Source of the DNA: Paenarthrobacter sp. DKR-5
GTDB lineage: Bacteria > Actinomycetota > Actinomycetes > Actinomycetales > Micrococcaceae
Reading direction: 5' to 3'
NCBI RefSeq assembly: GCF_018531425.1
Contig: NZ_JAHBOI010000001.1
Location: forward strand, 602,491-666,490
DNA length: 64,000 bases
Below the pieces are notes generated by a model. It worked only from the letters and a program-made list of their open reading frames with translations, made no database searches and was not told the DNA's origin. Shown piece by piece: positions 1 through 7,841 of the stretch; position 1 is the first letter of the stretch, and the number at the start of each line of letters is the position of its first letter. A program made the position numbers and the translations under genes.

Positions 1-123
1 CAGCACCTGCACGCCGGTGTCGGACGCGACCGTGGCCCCGCCGGCGTCGGCCTGAACCCGGGACGATATCGTCCCTCCGGTTGCCAACAGCACCACGTGC
101 CGCCGGCCCTCGGTTTCGGTCAT
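1..123 (-). CDS. L-asparaginase, N-terminal part (runs off the window)
   Basis: Only the first 41 codons are present. The start MTETEGRRHVVLLATGGTIS contains the type I/II asparaginase signature LLATGGTI, whose second Thr (in TGGTI) is the nucleophile for hydrolysis of L-asparagine to aspartate and ammonia. An AGGAG ribosome binding site lies about 9 bases upstream of the ATG. No signal peptide is visible, so a cytoplasmic enzyme is likely. The gene is transcribed divergently from the LacI-family regulator at 387, and two copies of one palindromic operator lie between them, the nearer about 25 bases upstream of this start. The family is clear from the motif; the second catalytic Thr and the C-terminal domain lie outside the window. 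Confidence 0.85.
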   Translation of the reverse strand, partial: MTETEGRRHVVLLATGGTISSRVQADAGGATVASDTGVQVL

Positions 124-147
124 GCTCGCTCCGCTCCTGGTTGGCAG

Positions 148-165
148 TACCCAATCGATTGGGTA
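148..165. promoter_or_regulatory. LacI-type operator, copy 1
   Basis: A perfect 18-bp palindrome, TACCCAATCGATTGGGTA, lies just upstream of the asparaginase start. Its central AATCGATT with a CG axis is typical of LacI/GalR-family sites. The inner 16 bases recur exactly at 251-266. The neighbouring LacI protein is the obvious candidate binder; this is inferred from position. Confidence 0.75.
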
Positions 166-250
166 CGTCTGCGAATCTATGCCCCGACTGTTACTCGAAA
201 GCGGGGGTTGTGTTGGCTGCATGTAAAAGATCCCTCACTGGGATTGCCTT

Positions 251-266
251 ACCCAATCGATTGGGT
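251..266. promoter_or_regulatory. LacI-type operator, copy 2
   Basis: This perfect 16-bp palindrome, ACCCAATCGATTGGGT, is identical to the core of copy 1. The two centres are about 102 bp apart, close to ten helical turns, which would suit looping by a dimer-of-dimers LacI protein. It lies upstream of the regulator gene at 387, suggesting autoregulation. Confidence 0.75.
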
Positions 267-386
267 TGCATTGAAAAAGACTCTAGGATGTGAGGTGCGA
301 CACGTCAAGAGCTCTCTGGTTCGGACTTTTGCAGCACGCGACGTTCGAGAAGATAGGCTTCCGGAGTGGCTGGGGGTAAGGAACTG

Positions 387-1421
387 ATGAATCCCAAAGG
401 GTCCGCCGAGCGGGCAGTAACACTGAAAGACCTCGCTGCCAGGCTCGGAATCCACCCGTCGACCGTGTCGCGGGTGCTGCATTCCGACTCGGCGCAGGCA
501 CGCGGCGCCGCCTCCGCCGAGACGGCTCTGCGCGTCCGGGAGCTGGCGCGCGAACTCGGCTACTCACCTGACCCTCAGGCGACCAGCCTGCGCACCCGCC
601 GAACCCGAATGTTCGGCGTCATTGTGCCCCGTCTCTCGGACCTCGTGCTGGCAATCATGTACGAGGGCATCGAGGAAGCCGCCGCGGAAGCGGGCTATTC
701 CACCTTCGTAATGAACTCGCGCGATGACCCGGAGGAAGAACGCCGCAAGACGGAGATCATGCTGGCCCGCCGGGTGGATGGTCTGATCATCGGGGACGCG
801 CATCTTGATGGCAACCTCCTGCACGACCTGACTAACCGCGGCGTGCCTTTCGTACTGATGAACCGCCGCATCGAGGGATATCCCTCGGCGACCTGCGACG
901 ACGCCCTGGGCGGGCGCCTCGCCGCAAGCCATCTATGGGAGAAGGGGCACCGACGCGTTGCAGTGATCGCCGGGGAGCCCTACGCCAGCACCGCCGTCGA
1001 CCGGACTGCAGGTTTCGTGGACCGTTGGCGGGAACTGGGCGGGGCCATCAGCGAGGACGCCATCGTCTGGTCCCGGTTCGACACCGTCGGCGGCCGCGAT
1101 GCCACCGAAAAGATCCTGCACGCGTGCGCTCCCCCGCCCACGGCACTGTTCGCCGTGAACGACTTCGCGGCGATCGGCGCCATTGGAACGCTGCGCTCGC
1201 ACGGTCTGCAGGTGGGCCGGGACATGGCGCTCGTTGGCTACAACGACACTTCGCTGGCCTCCCAACTGCCGATCCCCCTCTCCTCGGTTCATTCGCCGAT
1301 GAACGAGATCGGCCGGACGGCCGTGCAGCTGCTTCGGAGAGTGCTCAAGGGAGAGCACGTGCAGGCCGTCCAGCTCAGGCCGACGCTGTGCGTGCGGGAG
1401 AGCAGCGCCCTTCAGCTCTAG
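387..1421 (+). CDS. LacI/GalR-family transcriptional regulator
   Basis: The 344-residue protein opens with the LacI helix-turn-helix VTLKDLAARLGIHPSTVSRV (about residues 11-30) and continues with a periplasmic-binding-protein-like effector domain. The ATG at 387 is preceded by AAGGA at 7-base spacing and is preferred over the in-frame GTG at 366, which lacks a good ribosome binding site. It faces the asparaginase gene across a promoter region with two identical palindromes, so it probably represses both genes. The effector is unknown; an amino acid, amide or sugar cannot be told apart from the sequence. Its stop codon overlaps that of the convergent gene in a CTAG. Confidence 0.9.
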   Translation: MNPKGSAERAVTLKDLAARLGIHPSTVSRVLHSDSAQARGAASAETALRVRELARELGYSPDPQATSLRTRRTRMFGVIVPRLSDLVLAIMYEGIEEAAAEAGYSTFVMNSRDDPEEERRKTEIMLARRVDGLIIGDAHLDGNLLHDLTNRGVPFVLMNRRIEGYPSATCDDALGGRLAASHLWEKGHRRVAVIAGEPYASTAVDRTAGFVDRWRELGGAISEDAIVWSRFDTVGGRDATEKILHACAPPPTALFAVNDFAAIGAIGTLRSHGLQVGRDMALVGYNDTSLASQLPIPLSSVHSPMNEIGRTAVQLLRRVLKGEHVQAVQLRPTLCVRESSALQL

Positions 1422-2410
1422 CCGCTCCCGGCATCCACCCGGCCGCCCCAGATCCGTTCGCGGACGAAGGCTCCCTCCTTGCGTGCGGCCAGCGCCTCAT
1501 CCATCGTCACAGCCCGGAACCGCGTCTTCGTGCCCGGTGCGCTGCGGGCCAGCAGGTCCATGTCGGCGCTGATCACCGTTGCGACCATGGCGTAGCCGCC
1601 GCCGGATACCGCGTCACGGTGCAGCACAATCGGTTCTTTACCGCCCGGTATCTGAATGGAACCGACCGCGTAACCGGCGTCGACGATGTTGGACGGGTCC
1701 GAGCCGGCACCGAACGGCTGCTGGCGTTGCTTCCACTCGATAGCCGGACCGGCGTACCGCAGGCCGGTCCTGTCGGCAACCGGCGTCAAAGTCCACGTTG
1801 AGTCCAGCAGCGTCCGCAGGCCCGCGTCGGTGAGCCGGTGGTCATACAAGCCGACCATGACGCGCACCTCCACCTCCCTGTCGAACGATGGGCGAAGCTC
1901 CGGTTCGATGGTGTTCGGGCCGCCCGTTGGGGCGCCTTCGGGCGGAGATCCAATGGGGACAACGTCGCCGGCGCGAAGCGGCCGCCCCTCGAAGCCGCCC
2001 ATGGCCCCCAGCCCATAGGTGGACCGGCTGCCCAGGACCTGGGGAACGTCGATTCCTCCGCCGACGGCAATATAGAACCGGGTTCCTCCCCTGATCACCC
2101 CGAAGGACAGCTCATCGCCCGCGGCCAGCTCCAAGCGCGTCCACTCCTCCCGCGGTTCGCCGTTGACCTTCACCTCCACCGGGGCGCCGGTGACAGCGAC
2201 GACCGCAGCGGAATCCGTGCGAAGCTTCGGCCCCAGGTAGGTGCACTCGAGCACGGCTTGCGCAGGTGTGTTGCCCGCAAGCGCATTGGCCATTTCGGCG
2301 CTGAGCTGGTCCATCGCGCCGCCTTGCGGGATGCCGACGTTGTAGTAACCCGGACGGCCCCGGTCCTGGACAGTGGTCGAGAGGCCGGGTTCGAGAATTT
2401 CAAACGCCAT
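1418..2410 (-). CDS. pxpC: PxpC/KipA-like carboxyltransferase-fold subunit (AHS2 domain)
   Basis: The 330-residue protein starts MAFEILEPGLSTTVQDRGRP, typical of the KipA/AHS2 (CT_A_B) family: subunit C of prokaryotic 5-oxoprolinase and the matching half of the urea carboxylase carboxyltransferase. The TVQDRGR and GIPQGGAMD segments near residues 12-30 are family hallmarks. The ATG at 2410 overlaps the end of the upstream PxpB-like gene by 11 bases, so the two are probably translationally coupled. It is the last gene of the operon. In PxpABC it would help hydrolyse 5-oxo-L-proline to glutamate with ATP; with a biotin carboxylase and carrier in the same operon, a biotin-dependent carboxyl transfer is an equal possibility. 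Confidence 0.85.
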   Translation of the reverse strand: MAFEILEPGLSTTVQDRGRPGYYNVGIPQGGAMDQLSAEMANALAGNTPAQAVLECTYLGPKLRTDSAAVVAVTGAPVEVKVNGEPREEWTRLELAAGDELSFGVIRGGTRFYIAVGGGIDVPQVLGSRSTYGLGAMGGFEGRPLRAGDVVPIGSPPEGAPTGGPNTIEPELRPSFDREVEVRVMVGLYDHRLTDAGLRTLLDSTWTLTPVADRTGLRYAGPAIEWKQRQQPFGAGSDPSNIVDAGYAVGSIQIPGGKEPIVLHRDAVSGGGYAMVATVISADMDLLARSAPGTKTRFRAVTMDEALAARKEGAFVRERIWGGRVDAGSG

Positions 2411-3302
2411 TGAGCTGCTCCATGATCTCCTTGTTGTAGCCGGCCGGGTCCTCCAGCGCCCGCTGGAGGTCGAAGGTGATTGGTGCCTGCCGGTACACGT
2501 AGGTTCCCGCTTCAACCTGCTGTTGTATCTGCCGGTATTCGTCCTCCGTGACCGGCTTGAATTTCACGATGTCGCCCGGCCGGAAGAAAACCATGAAGTC
2601 CTTGAAGTCCGGCAGCGACTGGCCCGGGTCGAAGATCGGCGCGGCCGCGATGCCGAACATCTGGTAGCCGCCAGCTCCACGGACCGAGTAAATGCAGGCG
2701 AAGCAGCCGCCGTGCCCCACGGTCAGAGCCGGCGTGTCCGTGCGGGGGCTCAGGTACTTGGGGACCTCAAGCTGCTGTTCCTGGGGCACGATTTGGAACA
2801 TGAACGGCAGTCCGGCGACGAAACCGACCATGGACACCAACCACGGTGAGCTGTGGTGCCGTTCGATGAATTCCTGAACCGAGGCGAGATGATTCTCGGC
2901 TGCCGCGAACTCAAGATCGTTTCCCTCGGGGCGCTGATGGCCGCTACGGAAACGCGCCGCAGTCTCGTTGGTGTACGGATCGTCGTACCAGACCGGGACC
3001 TCGACCACGCGCGTCTGCAGAGTGGGATGGGTCGCCCGCGCTACTTCCGCCTCGGTGCGGCGGACAGCTGCCTCGAGATCTGGCGGCGGAAGGACGTCGG
3101 GATTGAAGCGGATGAGCAGCGACGCGTTGGCAGGGCAAATGTCCGTCACCCCGTCGAGCGCTTCGGCCCCCAGTAGCTTCGCCATGGCATTGGCTTTGAA
3201 GTTCGCGCCCAGGCTCATTGCCTCGGCGATTTCGACAAAGAGGAATTCGTCGCCGCCCCAGGTGTAGCGGGCGCCGTTGAGGGCTTCGGTGGTCGAGCTC
3301 AT
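2400..3302 (-). CDS. pxpB: PxpB/KipI-like carboxyltransferase-fold subunit (AHS1 domain)
   Basis: The 300-residue protein belongs to the KipI/AHS1 (CT_C_D) family. Supporting stretches are GGDEFLFVEIAEAMSLGANF near residue 16 and the C-terminal GGCFACIYSVRGAGGYQMFG followed by FRPGDIVKFKPV. It is longer than a typical stand-alone PxpB (about 220 residues), with extra N-terminal and central sequence that recalls urea-carboxylase-type carboxyltransferase domains. Its start overlaps the end of the biotin carboxylase gene by 4 bases (ATGA), and its end overlaps pxpC. It probably forms a complex with the PxpC-like protein. Whether the complex is an ATP-driven 5-oxoprolinase or a biotin-dependent carboxylase cannot be decided by eye. 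Confidence 0.8.
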   Translation of the reverse strand: MSSTTEALNGARYTWGGDEFLFVEIAEAMSLGANFKANAMAKLLGAEALDGVTDICPANASLLIRFNPDVLPPPDLEAAVRRTEAEVARATHPTLQTRVVEVPVWYDDPYTNETAARFRSGHQRPEGNDLEFAAAENHLASVQEFIERHHSSPWLVSMVGFVAGLPFMFQIVPQEQQLEVPKYLSPRTDTPALTVGHGGCFACIYSVRGAGGYQMFGIAAAPIFDPGQSLPDFKDFMVFFRPGDIVKFKPVTEDEYRQIQQQVEAGTYVYRQAPITFDLQRALEDPAGYNKEIMEQLNGV

Positions 3303-4654
3303 GCACTGGCTCCCGTCAGTTCCGGGGTGGTCTCAATGAATTTCGAGTGGTGTTCGACGGCACGCAGGGCCGGGGCACGCAGAAGCGACGAAAGCAGCGG
3401 CAGGGTCGTCTTCACGCCCTCCACCCTGACCTCCGCCAGCGCCCGGACCGAGCGGTCGATCGCTTCGTCCCGGTCAGCGGCCCACACAATCAGCTTGGCC
3501 ATCAGGGAGTCGTAGAAAGGGGCAACGACCGAGCCGGTCACGACGCCGGAATCCACCCGGACCCCCGGGCCTCCGGGCCACTCCAGATGCTGGAGGGCCC
3601 CCGGGCTCGGCATGAATCCGTTTTCCGGGTCCTCGGCATTGAGCCGGAATTCGAAGGCATGGCCGGTGAAGCGCACGTCTTCCTGGCTCAGGCGGAGTTT
3701 GCCGCCCGCGGCGATCAGCAACTGTTCCCGCACCAGGTCGAGTCCCGTGATCATTTCCGTCACCGGGTGCTCGACCTGCAGCCGCGTGTTCATCTCGATG
3801 AACGCCGCTTCGTGCGCCTCGGGATCGTAGAGGAATTCCACCGTTCCCAAACCTTCGTATCCGCATTCGCGGGCGAGCTCGACGGAGGAGAGACGGATCT
3901 TCTCGCGCACGGCCTCGGGCAGATCCGGGGCCGGCGCCTCTTCGACAATTTTTTGCTGCCTGCGCTGCATGGAGCAGTCCCGGTCACCCAGGTGGATCAC
4001 GTTCTCCCCGTCGCCGAGGATCTGGACTTCAACGTGCCGGGCGCGTTGCACGAACTTCTCCAGATAGACGTCGGAGCTGCCGAAGGCGGCCTGTGCTTCG
4101 GCTTGGGCAACCTCCACGGTCGCGAGCAGGTCCTGTTCGGACGTCACGAGCCGGATGCCCCGGCCCCCGCCGCCCGCAGCGGCTTTGACGACGAGCGGGT
4201 AGCCGATCCAGTCGGCGACCGAAAGCACGTCGTCTTCCTTCCGCAGTGCGCCCGGTGTGCCGCGAAGGATGGGAACGCCCGCCGTCTCTGCGGCCTGCCG
4301 TGCCCTGGACTTATCTCCCATCAGGCTGATGGCGTCGGCCGAGGGCCCGACCCAGATCAGCCCTGCTTCGACCACCGCCCGCGCGAATGCGGCGTTCTCG
4401 GAGAGAAAGCCGTATCCCGGGTGGACCGCGTCGCACCCCGCGTCAAGGGCCGCCTTGAGCACCGCCTGCTGGTCGAGATAGCTTTTGCTGGCGGGAGCCG
4501 GTCCAATGACGACGCACTCGTCGGCGAGGCTGGAGGCATAGGACGCCGCGTCGGGCTCGCTGGCCACAAGCACTGTGCGTATGCCCATTTCCCGGGCAGT
4601 GCGGATCAGGCGCACAGCTATTTCGCCCCGGTTGGCGATGAGCAGCTTCTCCAC
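3299..4654 (-). CDS. Biotin carboxylase subunit (AccC-like ATP-grasp)
   Basis: The 451-residue protein has the full biotin carboxylase layout: KLLIANRGEIAVRLIRTARE at the N-terminus, HPGYGFLSEN at 78-87, the ATP-grasp glycine loop GGGGRG at 161-166, and EMNTRLQVEHPVTE at 287-300. It should carboxylate the biotin on a carrier using ATP and bicarbonate. It lacks the fused carrier domain of actinobacterial acyl-CoA carboxylase alpha subunits; a separate 79-residue carrier is encoded 3 bp upstream. The operon has no acyl-CoA carboxyltransferase, only the two AHS-type proteins, so this is probably a dedicated subunit rather than the housekeeping AccC. Confidence 0.9.
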   Translation of the reverse strand: MEKLLIANRGEIAVRLIRTAREMGIRTVLVASEPDAASYASSLADECVVIGPAPASKSYLDQQAVLKAALDAGCDAVHPGYGFLSENAAFARAVVEAGLIWVGPSADAISLMGDKSRARQAAETAGVPILRGTPGALRKEDDVLSVADWIGYPLVVKAAAGGGGRGIRLVTSEQDLLATVEVAQAEAQAAFGSSDVYLEKFVQRARHVEVQILGDGENVIHLGDRDCSMQRRQQKIVEEAPAPDLPEAVREKIRLSSVELARECGYEGLGTVEFLYDPEAHEAAFIEMNTRLQVEHPVTEMITGLDLVREQLLIAAGGKLRLSQEDVRFTGHAFEFRLNAEDPENGFMPSPGALQHLEWPGGPGVRVDSGVVTGSVVAPFYDSLMAKLIVWAADRDEAIDRSVRALAEVRVEGVKTTLPLLSSLLRAPALRAVEHHSKFIETTPELTGASA

Positions 4655-4657
4655 TAG

Positions 4658-4897
4658 CTACCCCTCGTCCACGGTGGCGATCACATCGCCCGGGTTCACG
4701 GTGCCGGCGTCTTCGACGCTGAACCTTGCGAGCGTTCCCGCCACGTCGCTGCGGACTTCGGTGAACTGCTTCATGATTTCCACGACGCCGATGGTCTGGC
4801 CGGCCACGACCGGGTCGCCCTCGTTGACGTAGGGCTCTTTGTCGGGTCCGGGCTTGCGGTAGAAGATGCCTGGCAGGGGGGAAATGATGTCAGCCAC
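4658..4897 (-). CDS. Biotin carboxyl carrier protein, short form
   Basis: A 79-residue single biotinyl domain. The acceptor is Lys43 in VVEIMKQF; the usual AMKM context is changed to IMKQ, but the Met-Lys pair is kept. The C-terminal half (GTVNPGDVIATVDEG) matches the second hammerhead strand of carrier domains. It is much shorter than AccB because it lacks the Ala/Pro-rich N-terminal linker. It sits directly before the biotin carboxylase and after the LamB/YcsF gene in one operon, so it is probably the swinging carrier between the carboxylase and the AHS1/AHS2 proteins. Confidence 0.88.
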   Translation of the reverse strand: MADIISPLPGIFYRKPGPDKEPYVNEGDPVVAGQTIGVVEIMKQFTEVRSDVAGTLARFSVEDAGTVNPGDVIATVDEG

Positions 4898-4920
4898 GAA
4901 TGATTCCTTTCGGATTGGGG

Positions 4921-5691
4921 TCAGGATGCCGCGCGCGGCGCACCGTCGAGGACGTCGCGCACAGCCGCCGCGACCTGGACGGAGTTGGGGGCGTCGGAAT
5001 GGACGCAGATGCTCTCGAACGCGATGGTGAGAAGGGTCCCGTCGACCGCTTCGACGACGCCTTCCTGAAGGACCCGCCGGACGCGCTCCGCCGCCGCCTG
5101 CGGATCGGTGGGCTCGGGACGGCGCTGGATCAGCAGTTCTCCTCCAGGGCCGTAGTTGAGGTCCACGTACAACTCCCCCACGAACGGAACACCTTGGCTT
5201 TCACACACCTTCTGGTGCTCCGTTCCGGCCAGACCGTAGAAGGGCACCTCGAACCGCGCCGCGACCGCGGCTGCGGCGGTCATAAGTTCCGGATCCCGGG
5301 CGAGCATTCCGTATAACGAACCGTGCGGCTTGATGTGGTTCAGCGGCACCTCAGCCGCACGGAGGAAGCCCGTCAGAGCTCCCACCTGATAGGTCAGCAG
5401 GTTTTCCACCTCTTGGGCAGTGAGCTTCATTTCACGGCGGCCGAATCCGACGAGATCGGGCAGTCCCGGGTGCGCCCCGATCTTCACGCCGCGGGCCGCC
5501 GCTTCGCGCACCGTCTCTGCCATCGCCTCCGGATCGCCGGAATGGAACCCGCAGGCGACGTTGGCGACGTCCACATAAGTCATCAGGTTCAGGTCGTTGC
5601 CGAAAGTGTGAAGGCCGAAGGCTTCGCCCATGTCCGAATTCAAGCTTGGGACGGACACGGCGGTGCGCGGCTCAGGAGAGGAGGAAAGCAT
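4921..5691 (-). CDS. pxpA: PxpA / LamB-YcsF family protein
   Basis: The 256-residue protein has the family pattern SLNSDMGEAFG near residue 17, then NVACGFHSGDP, KIGAHPGLPDLVGFGRR and HIKPHGSLYG. These His and Asp residues match the metal-binding or active-site region of PxpA. The usual DLNCDLGE start is here SLNSDMGE after a short N-terminal extension. PxpA is the component needed with PxpB and PxpC for 5-oxoproline hydrolysis. It is the first gene of the operon, with its promoter in the roughly 120 bp facing the PucR-type regulator. The family is certain; the substrate in this biotin-linked context is not. Confidence 0.88.
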   Translation of the reverse strand: MLSSSPEPRTAVSVPSLNSDMGEAFGLHTFGNDLNLMTYVDVANVACGFHSGDPEAMAETVREAAARGVKIGAHPGLPDLVGFGRREMKLTAQEVENLLTYQVGALTGFLRAAEVPLNHIKPHGSLYGMLARDPELMTAAAAVAARFEVPFYGLAGTEHQKVCESQGVPFVGELYVDLNYGPGGELLIQRRPEPTDPQAAAERVRRVLQEGVVEAVDGTLLTIAFESICVHSDAPNSVQVAAAVRDVLDGAPRAAS

Positions 5692-5808
5692 GGGCTACAC
5701 GCTACCGACGCCGTTCCAACCGCGTGAAGTGGGCATCTGCCTAAAATCGACCTAGTGAACTGTGCAGCCTGCACCAGGAGGTTGCCGTGGCTGACGGGAG
5801 GAACCATC

Positions 5809-7308
5809 GTGATCGTCGCGGACCTGCTAGCGGAGGACAGCCTCCAGCTGCGCCTGCATACGCCTTCCTCGAGCCAACGCCTCGGCTGCAGGATCAGCTG
5901 GTGCGCCCCTACCGAAATCCTGGATCCAACCCCCCTGCTGAGCAGCAATGTGCTGCTGCTGACGAACGGGATTGGCCTGAATATCGAGGACGACAGGACC
6001 TGGGACGCCTACGTCGAGCGCCTGGCCCGCGTCCCGGTCGCAGCGATCGCGTTTGGAACGGGCACCGCCCACCGCCTCCTGCCGTCGGGTCTGGTGCGTG
6101 CGGCCGCGGCACATGACGTCCCGTTGCTTGAAATCCCGCGAGCAGTCCCGTTCCTGCAGGTGCACCGGCATGTCTCGAATGTCCTCCAAGCCGAACGGTT
6201 CGCCGCAACCACGCGCTCGTGGGAAATTGCCGACAGGTGTGCCCATCTCGCAGCATCCGGGGCGGCACTGGGACCGATCCTGGCGGAAGTTTCCCGGGCG
6301 GCGGCCGGGCCTGTCGCAGTCCTCGATGCCGCCGGGTCGGTGATAGCCCGGTGGCCTGAGTCCTCGAAGTGGAGCCGTGATGACCTCCAATCCGCCGCGA
6401 GCGACGAGCTCGGCAGCAGCGTCCCCCTGCCGTTGGGCAACGGCGACAACCTGCATCTGGTCGTCCGGAGAACCGGGTCCGACTACCCTCTGTCTTCCCT
6501 GTTGGCCCCCGCGGCGTCGATCATCGCGATGCAGCTCAAGGGCGCGGTCCACACCACCTCACGCAAGACGGCCCAGCTGGAACTGCTGCTCTCCCAGGCT
6601 CCCGACTGGCCCGGCGTGTCCCTGAAGGAATTCACGCGGACGTTCCGGTCGACGGGCCTGGACCCGGAGCAGGACACTCTCACTGTGGTCAGCGCCCTGC
6701 CCCCGGGGGCGCTGGCGGAAACCTGGCGGATCCGCTTGATCCTGCAGGAGCGTTTCGGGATCGTGCGCGTTATCGTCAGCAGTGGTGTGCTCTACGCCTT
6801 CGCCCAGCGCGCCGACGATGGGGATCGTGAGGGCAGAGCACTGGCCCGGATGCTCTTGGAACGGTTCCGCAATGAAATTCCGGATCGGCCACTGGTACTC
6901 AAGTCGCCTTCCGGCAGCGTGGACGAATTCCGGCTGGGGCTTGCACAGGCCTCGACGCTGGTGCGCGACACCGCGGGACCCGTCATCGCGCCCGAGCTCA
7001 GCCTTGAAGCGCTGGTCGCAGCCACCGCGGGCCAGGGCGCGCGTGTTGCGGCAACGAAGCTGCTCGCCCCGGTGATTGAGCACGATCGCGAACACTCCGC
7101 CGGGCTGCTGCGCACGCTGGCCATCTTCCTGGCTTCCGACTGCCAGCCTTCACGGGCCTGCCGCGCCCTGTACATCCATCGCAATACGCTCAGCTACCGG
7201 ATCCGGAAGCTGCAGACGCTGCTGGCGTTGCGGCTGGACACCCTTGAGGGCCAGTCCACCGCGCTGATGGCTCTTCGCATCACCGGCCACGAAAAAACAG
7301 GTATTTAG
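5809..7308 (+). CDS. PucR-family transcriptional regulator
   Basis: A 499-residue protein with an N-terminal PucR domain (VIVADLLAEDSLQLRLHTPS), a middle region and a C-terminal helix-turn-helix reading HRNTLSYRIRKLQTLL, the PucR C-terminal HTH_30 type. The GTG at 5809 has GGGAGG seven bases upstream and fits the usual start of the domain; an in-frame GTG at 5755 has no ribosome binding site. PucR-type proteins control purine, amino acid and related nitrogen catabolism, often for the adjacent divergent operon. The biotin/5-oxoprolinase operon starting at 5691 is therefore the likely target. Confidence 0.88.
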   Translation: MIVADLLAEDSLQLRLHTPSSSQRLGCRISWCAPTEILDPTPLLSSNVLLLTNGIGLNIEDDRTWDAYVERLARVPVAAIAFGTGTAHRLLPSGLVRAAAAHDVPLLEIPRAVPFLQVHRHVSNVLQAERFAATTRSWEIADRCAHLAASGAALGPILAEVSRAAAGPVAVLDAAGSVIARWPESSKWSRDDLQSAASDELGSSVPLPLGNGDNLHLVVRRTGSDYPLSSLLAPAASIIAMQLKGAVHTTSRKTAQLELLLSQAPDWPGVSLKEFTRTFRSTGLDPEQDTLTVVSALPPGALAETWRIRLILQERFGIVRVIVSSGVLYAFAQRADDGDREGRALARMLLERFRNEIPDRPLVLKSPSGSVDEFRLGLAQASTLVRDTAGPVIAPELSLEALVAATAGQGARVAATKLLAPVIEHDREHSAGLLRTLAIFLASDCQPSRACRALYIHRNTLSYRIRKLQTLLALRLDTLEGQSTALMALRITGHEKTGI

Positions 7309-7350
7309 GCCCCGTCCGGGAGGAACCTGCGGGCCCTAAAATCGAGGCCA

Positions 7351-7395
7351 CGTGGAAAGCGAGGAGCCTTGTCGGGTCGACCCTCGCTTTCCACG
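7351..7395. terminator. Bidirectional hairpin terminator
   Basis: A perfect 14-bp stem (CGTGGAAAGCGAGG at 7351-7364 pairing with 7382-7395) with a 17-nt loop lies between the convergent PucR and DUF4193 genes. There is no strong U tract on either side. Confidence 0.7.
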
Positions 7396-7408
7396 CTGGC
7401 GTGGTTGG

Positions 7409-7708
7409 CTAGCCTTCGCAGTCGCTGCAGTAGACCTGCCCGTTGCGCTCGGCGGCCTTCTGGGACCGGTGGCGGACCAGGAAGCAGGAGCCGCAGGTGA
7501 ATTCGTCTTCCTGGACCGGCACAACCCGGACCAGGAGTTCTTCGCCGGAGAGGTCGGCTCCCGGCAGTTCCACGCCCTCGGCGGTGTCCTGTTCGTCCAG
7601 GTCGATGATCGCCGTCTGGGCCGCGCCGCGCTGCGACTGCAGCTCTTCCAGCGAGTCCGTGCCCTGCTCGTCGTCCTTGGTCCGTGGTGCGTCGTAATCT
7701 GTGGCCAT
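7409..7708 (-). CDS. DUF4193 family protein
   Basis: A 99-residue protein starting MATDYDAPRTKDDEQGTDSL, characteristic of the actinobacteria-restricted DUF4193 family. Its acidic N-terminal half is followed by a probable zinc ribbon: CGSC (in FTCGSCFLV) paired with CSDC at the end. No enzymatic role is known. It is monocistronic, ending at the shared terminator with PucR; the histidine kinase gene upstream ends about 130 bp away. The family assignment is firm and the function is unknown. Confidence 0.9.
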   Translation of the reverse strand: MATDYDAPRTKDDEQGTDSLEELQSQRGAAQTAIIDLDEQDTAEGVELPGADLSGEELLVRVVPVQEDEFTCGSCFLVRHRSQKAAERNGQVYCSDCEG

Positions 7709-7841
7709 GTGCGCTTAGCTCACTCCTGCTGCTTATTGTGCGTCGCTGATTCAGCCACTGATAATAACGGATAGAACAGGGTGCCACGTGCGCGACGAGT
7801 CCCGCGTCACACCCGGCGTCCGCTGGCGGAGCGCAAACCCT

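Noticed and set aside
3299..4897. Housekeeping acetyl-CoA carboxylase accBC
   Set aside because: No acyl-CoA carboxyltransferase gene accompanies it, the carrier is a minimal 79 residues, and it is embedded with AHS1/AHS2 and LamB/YcsF genes.
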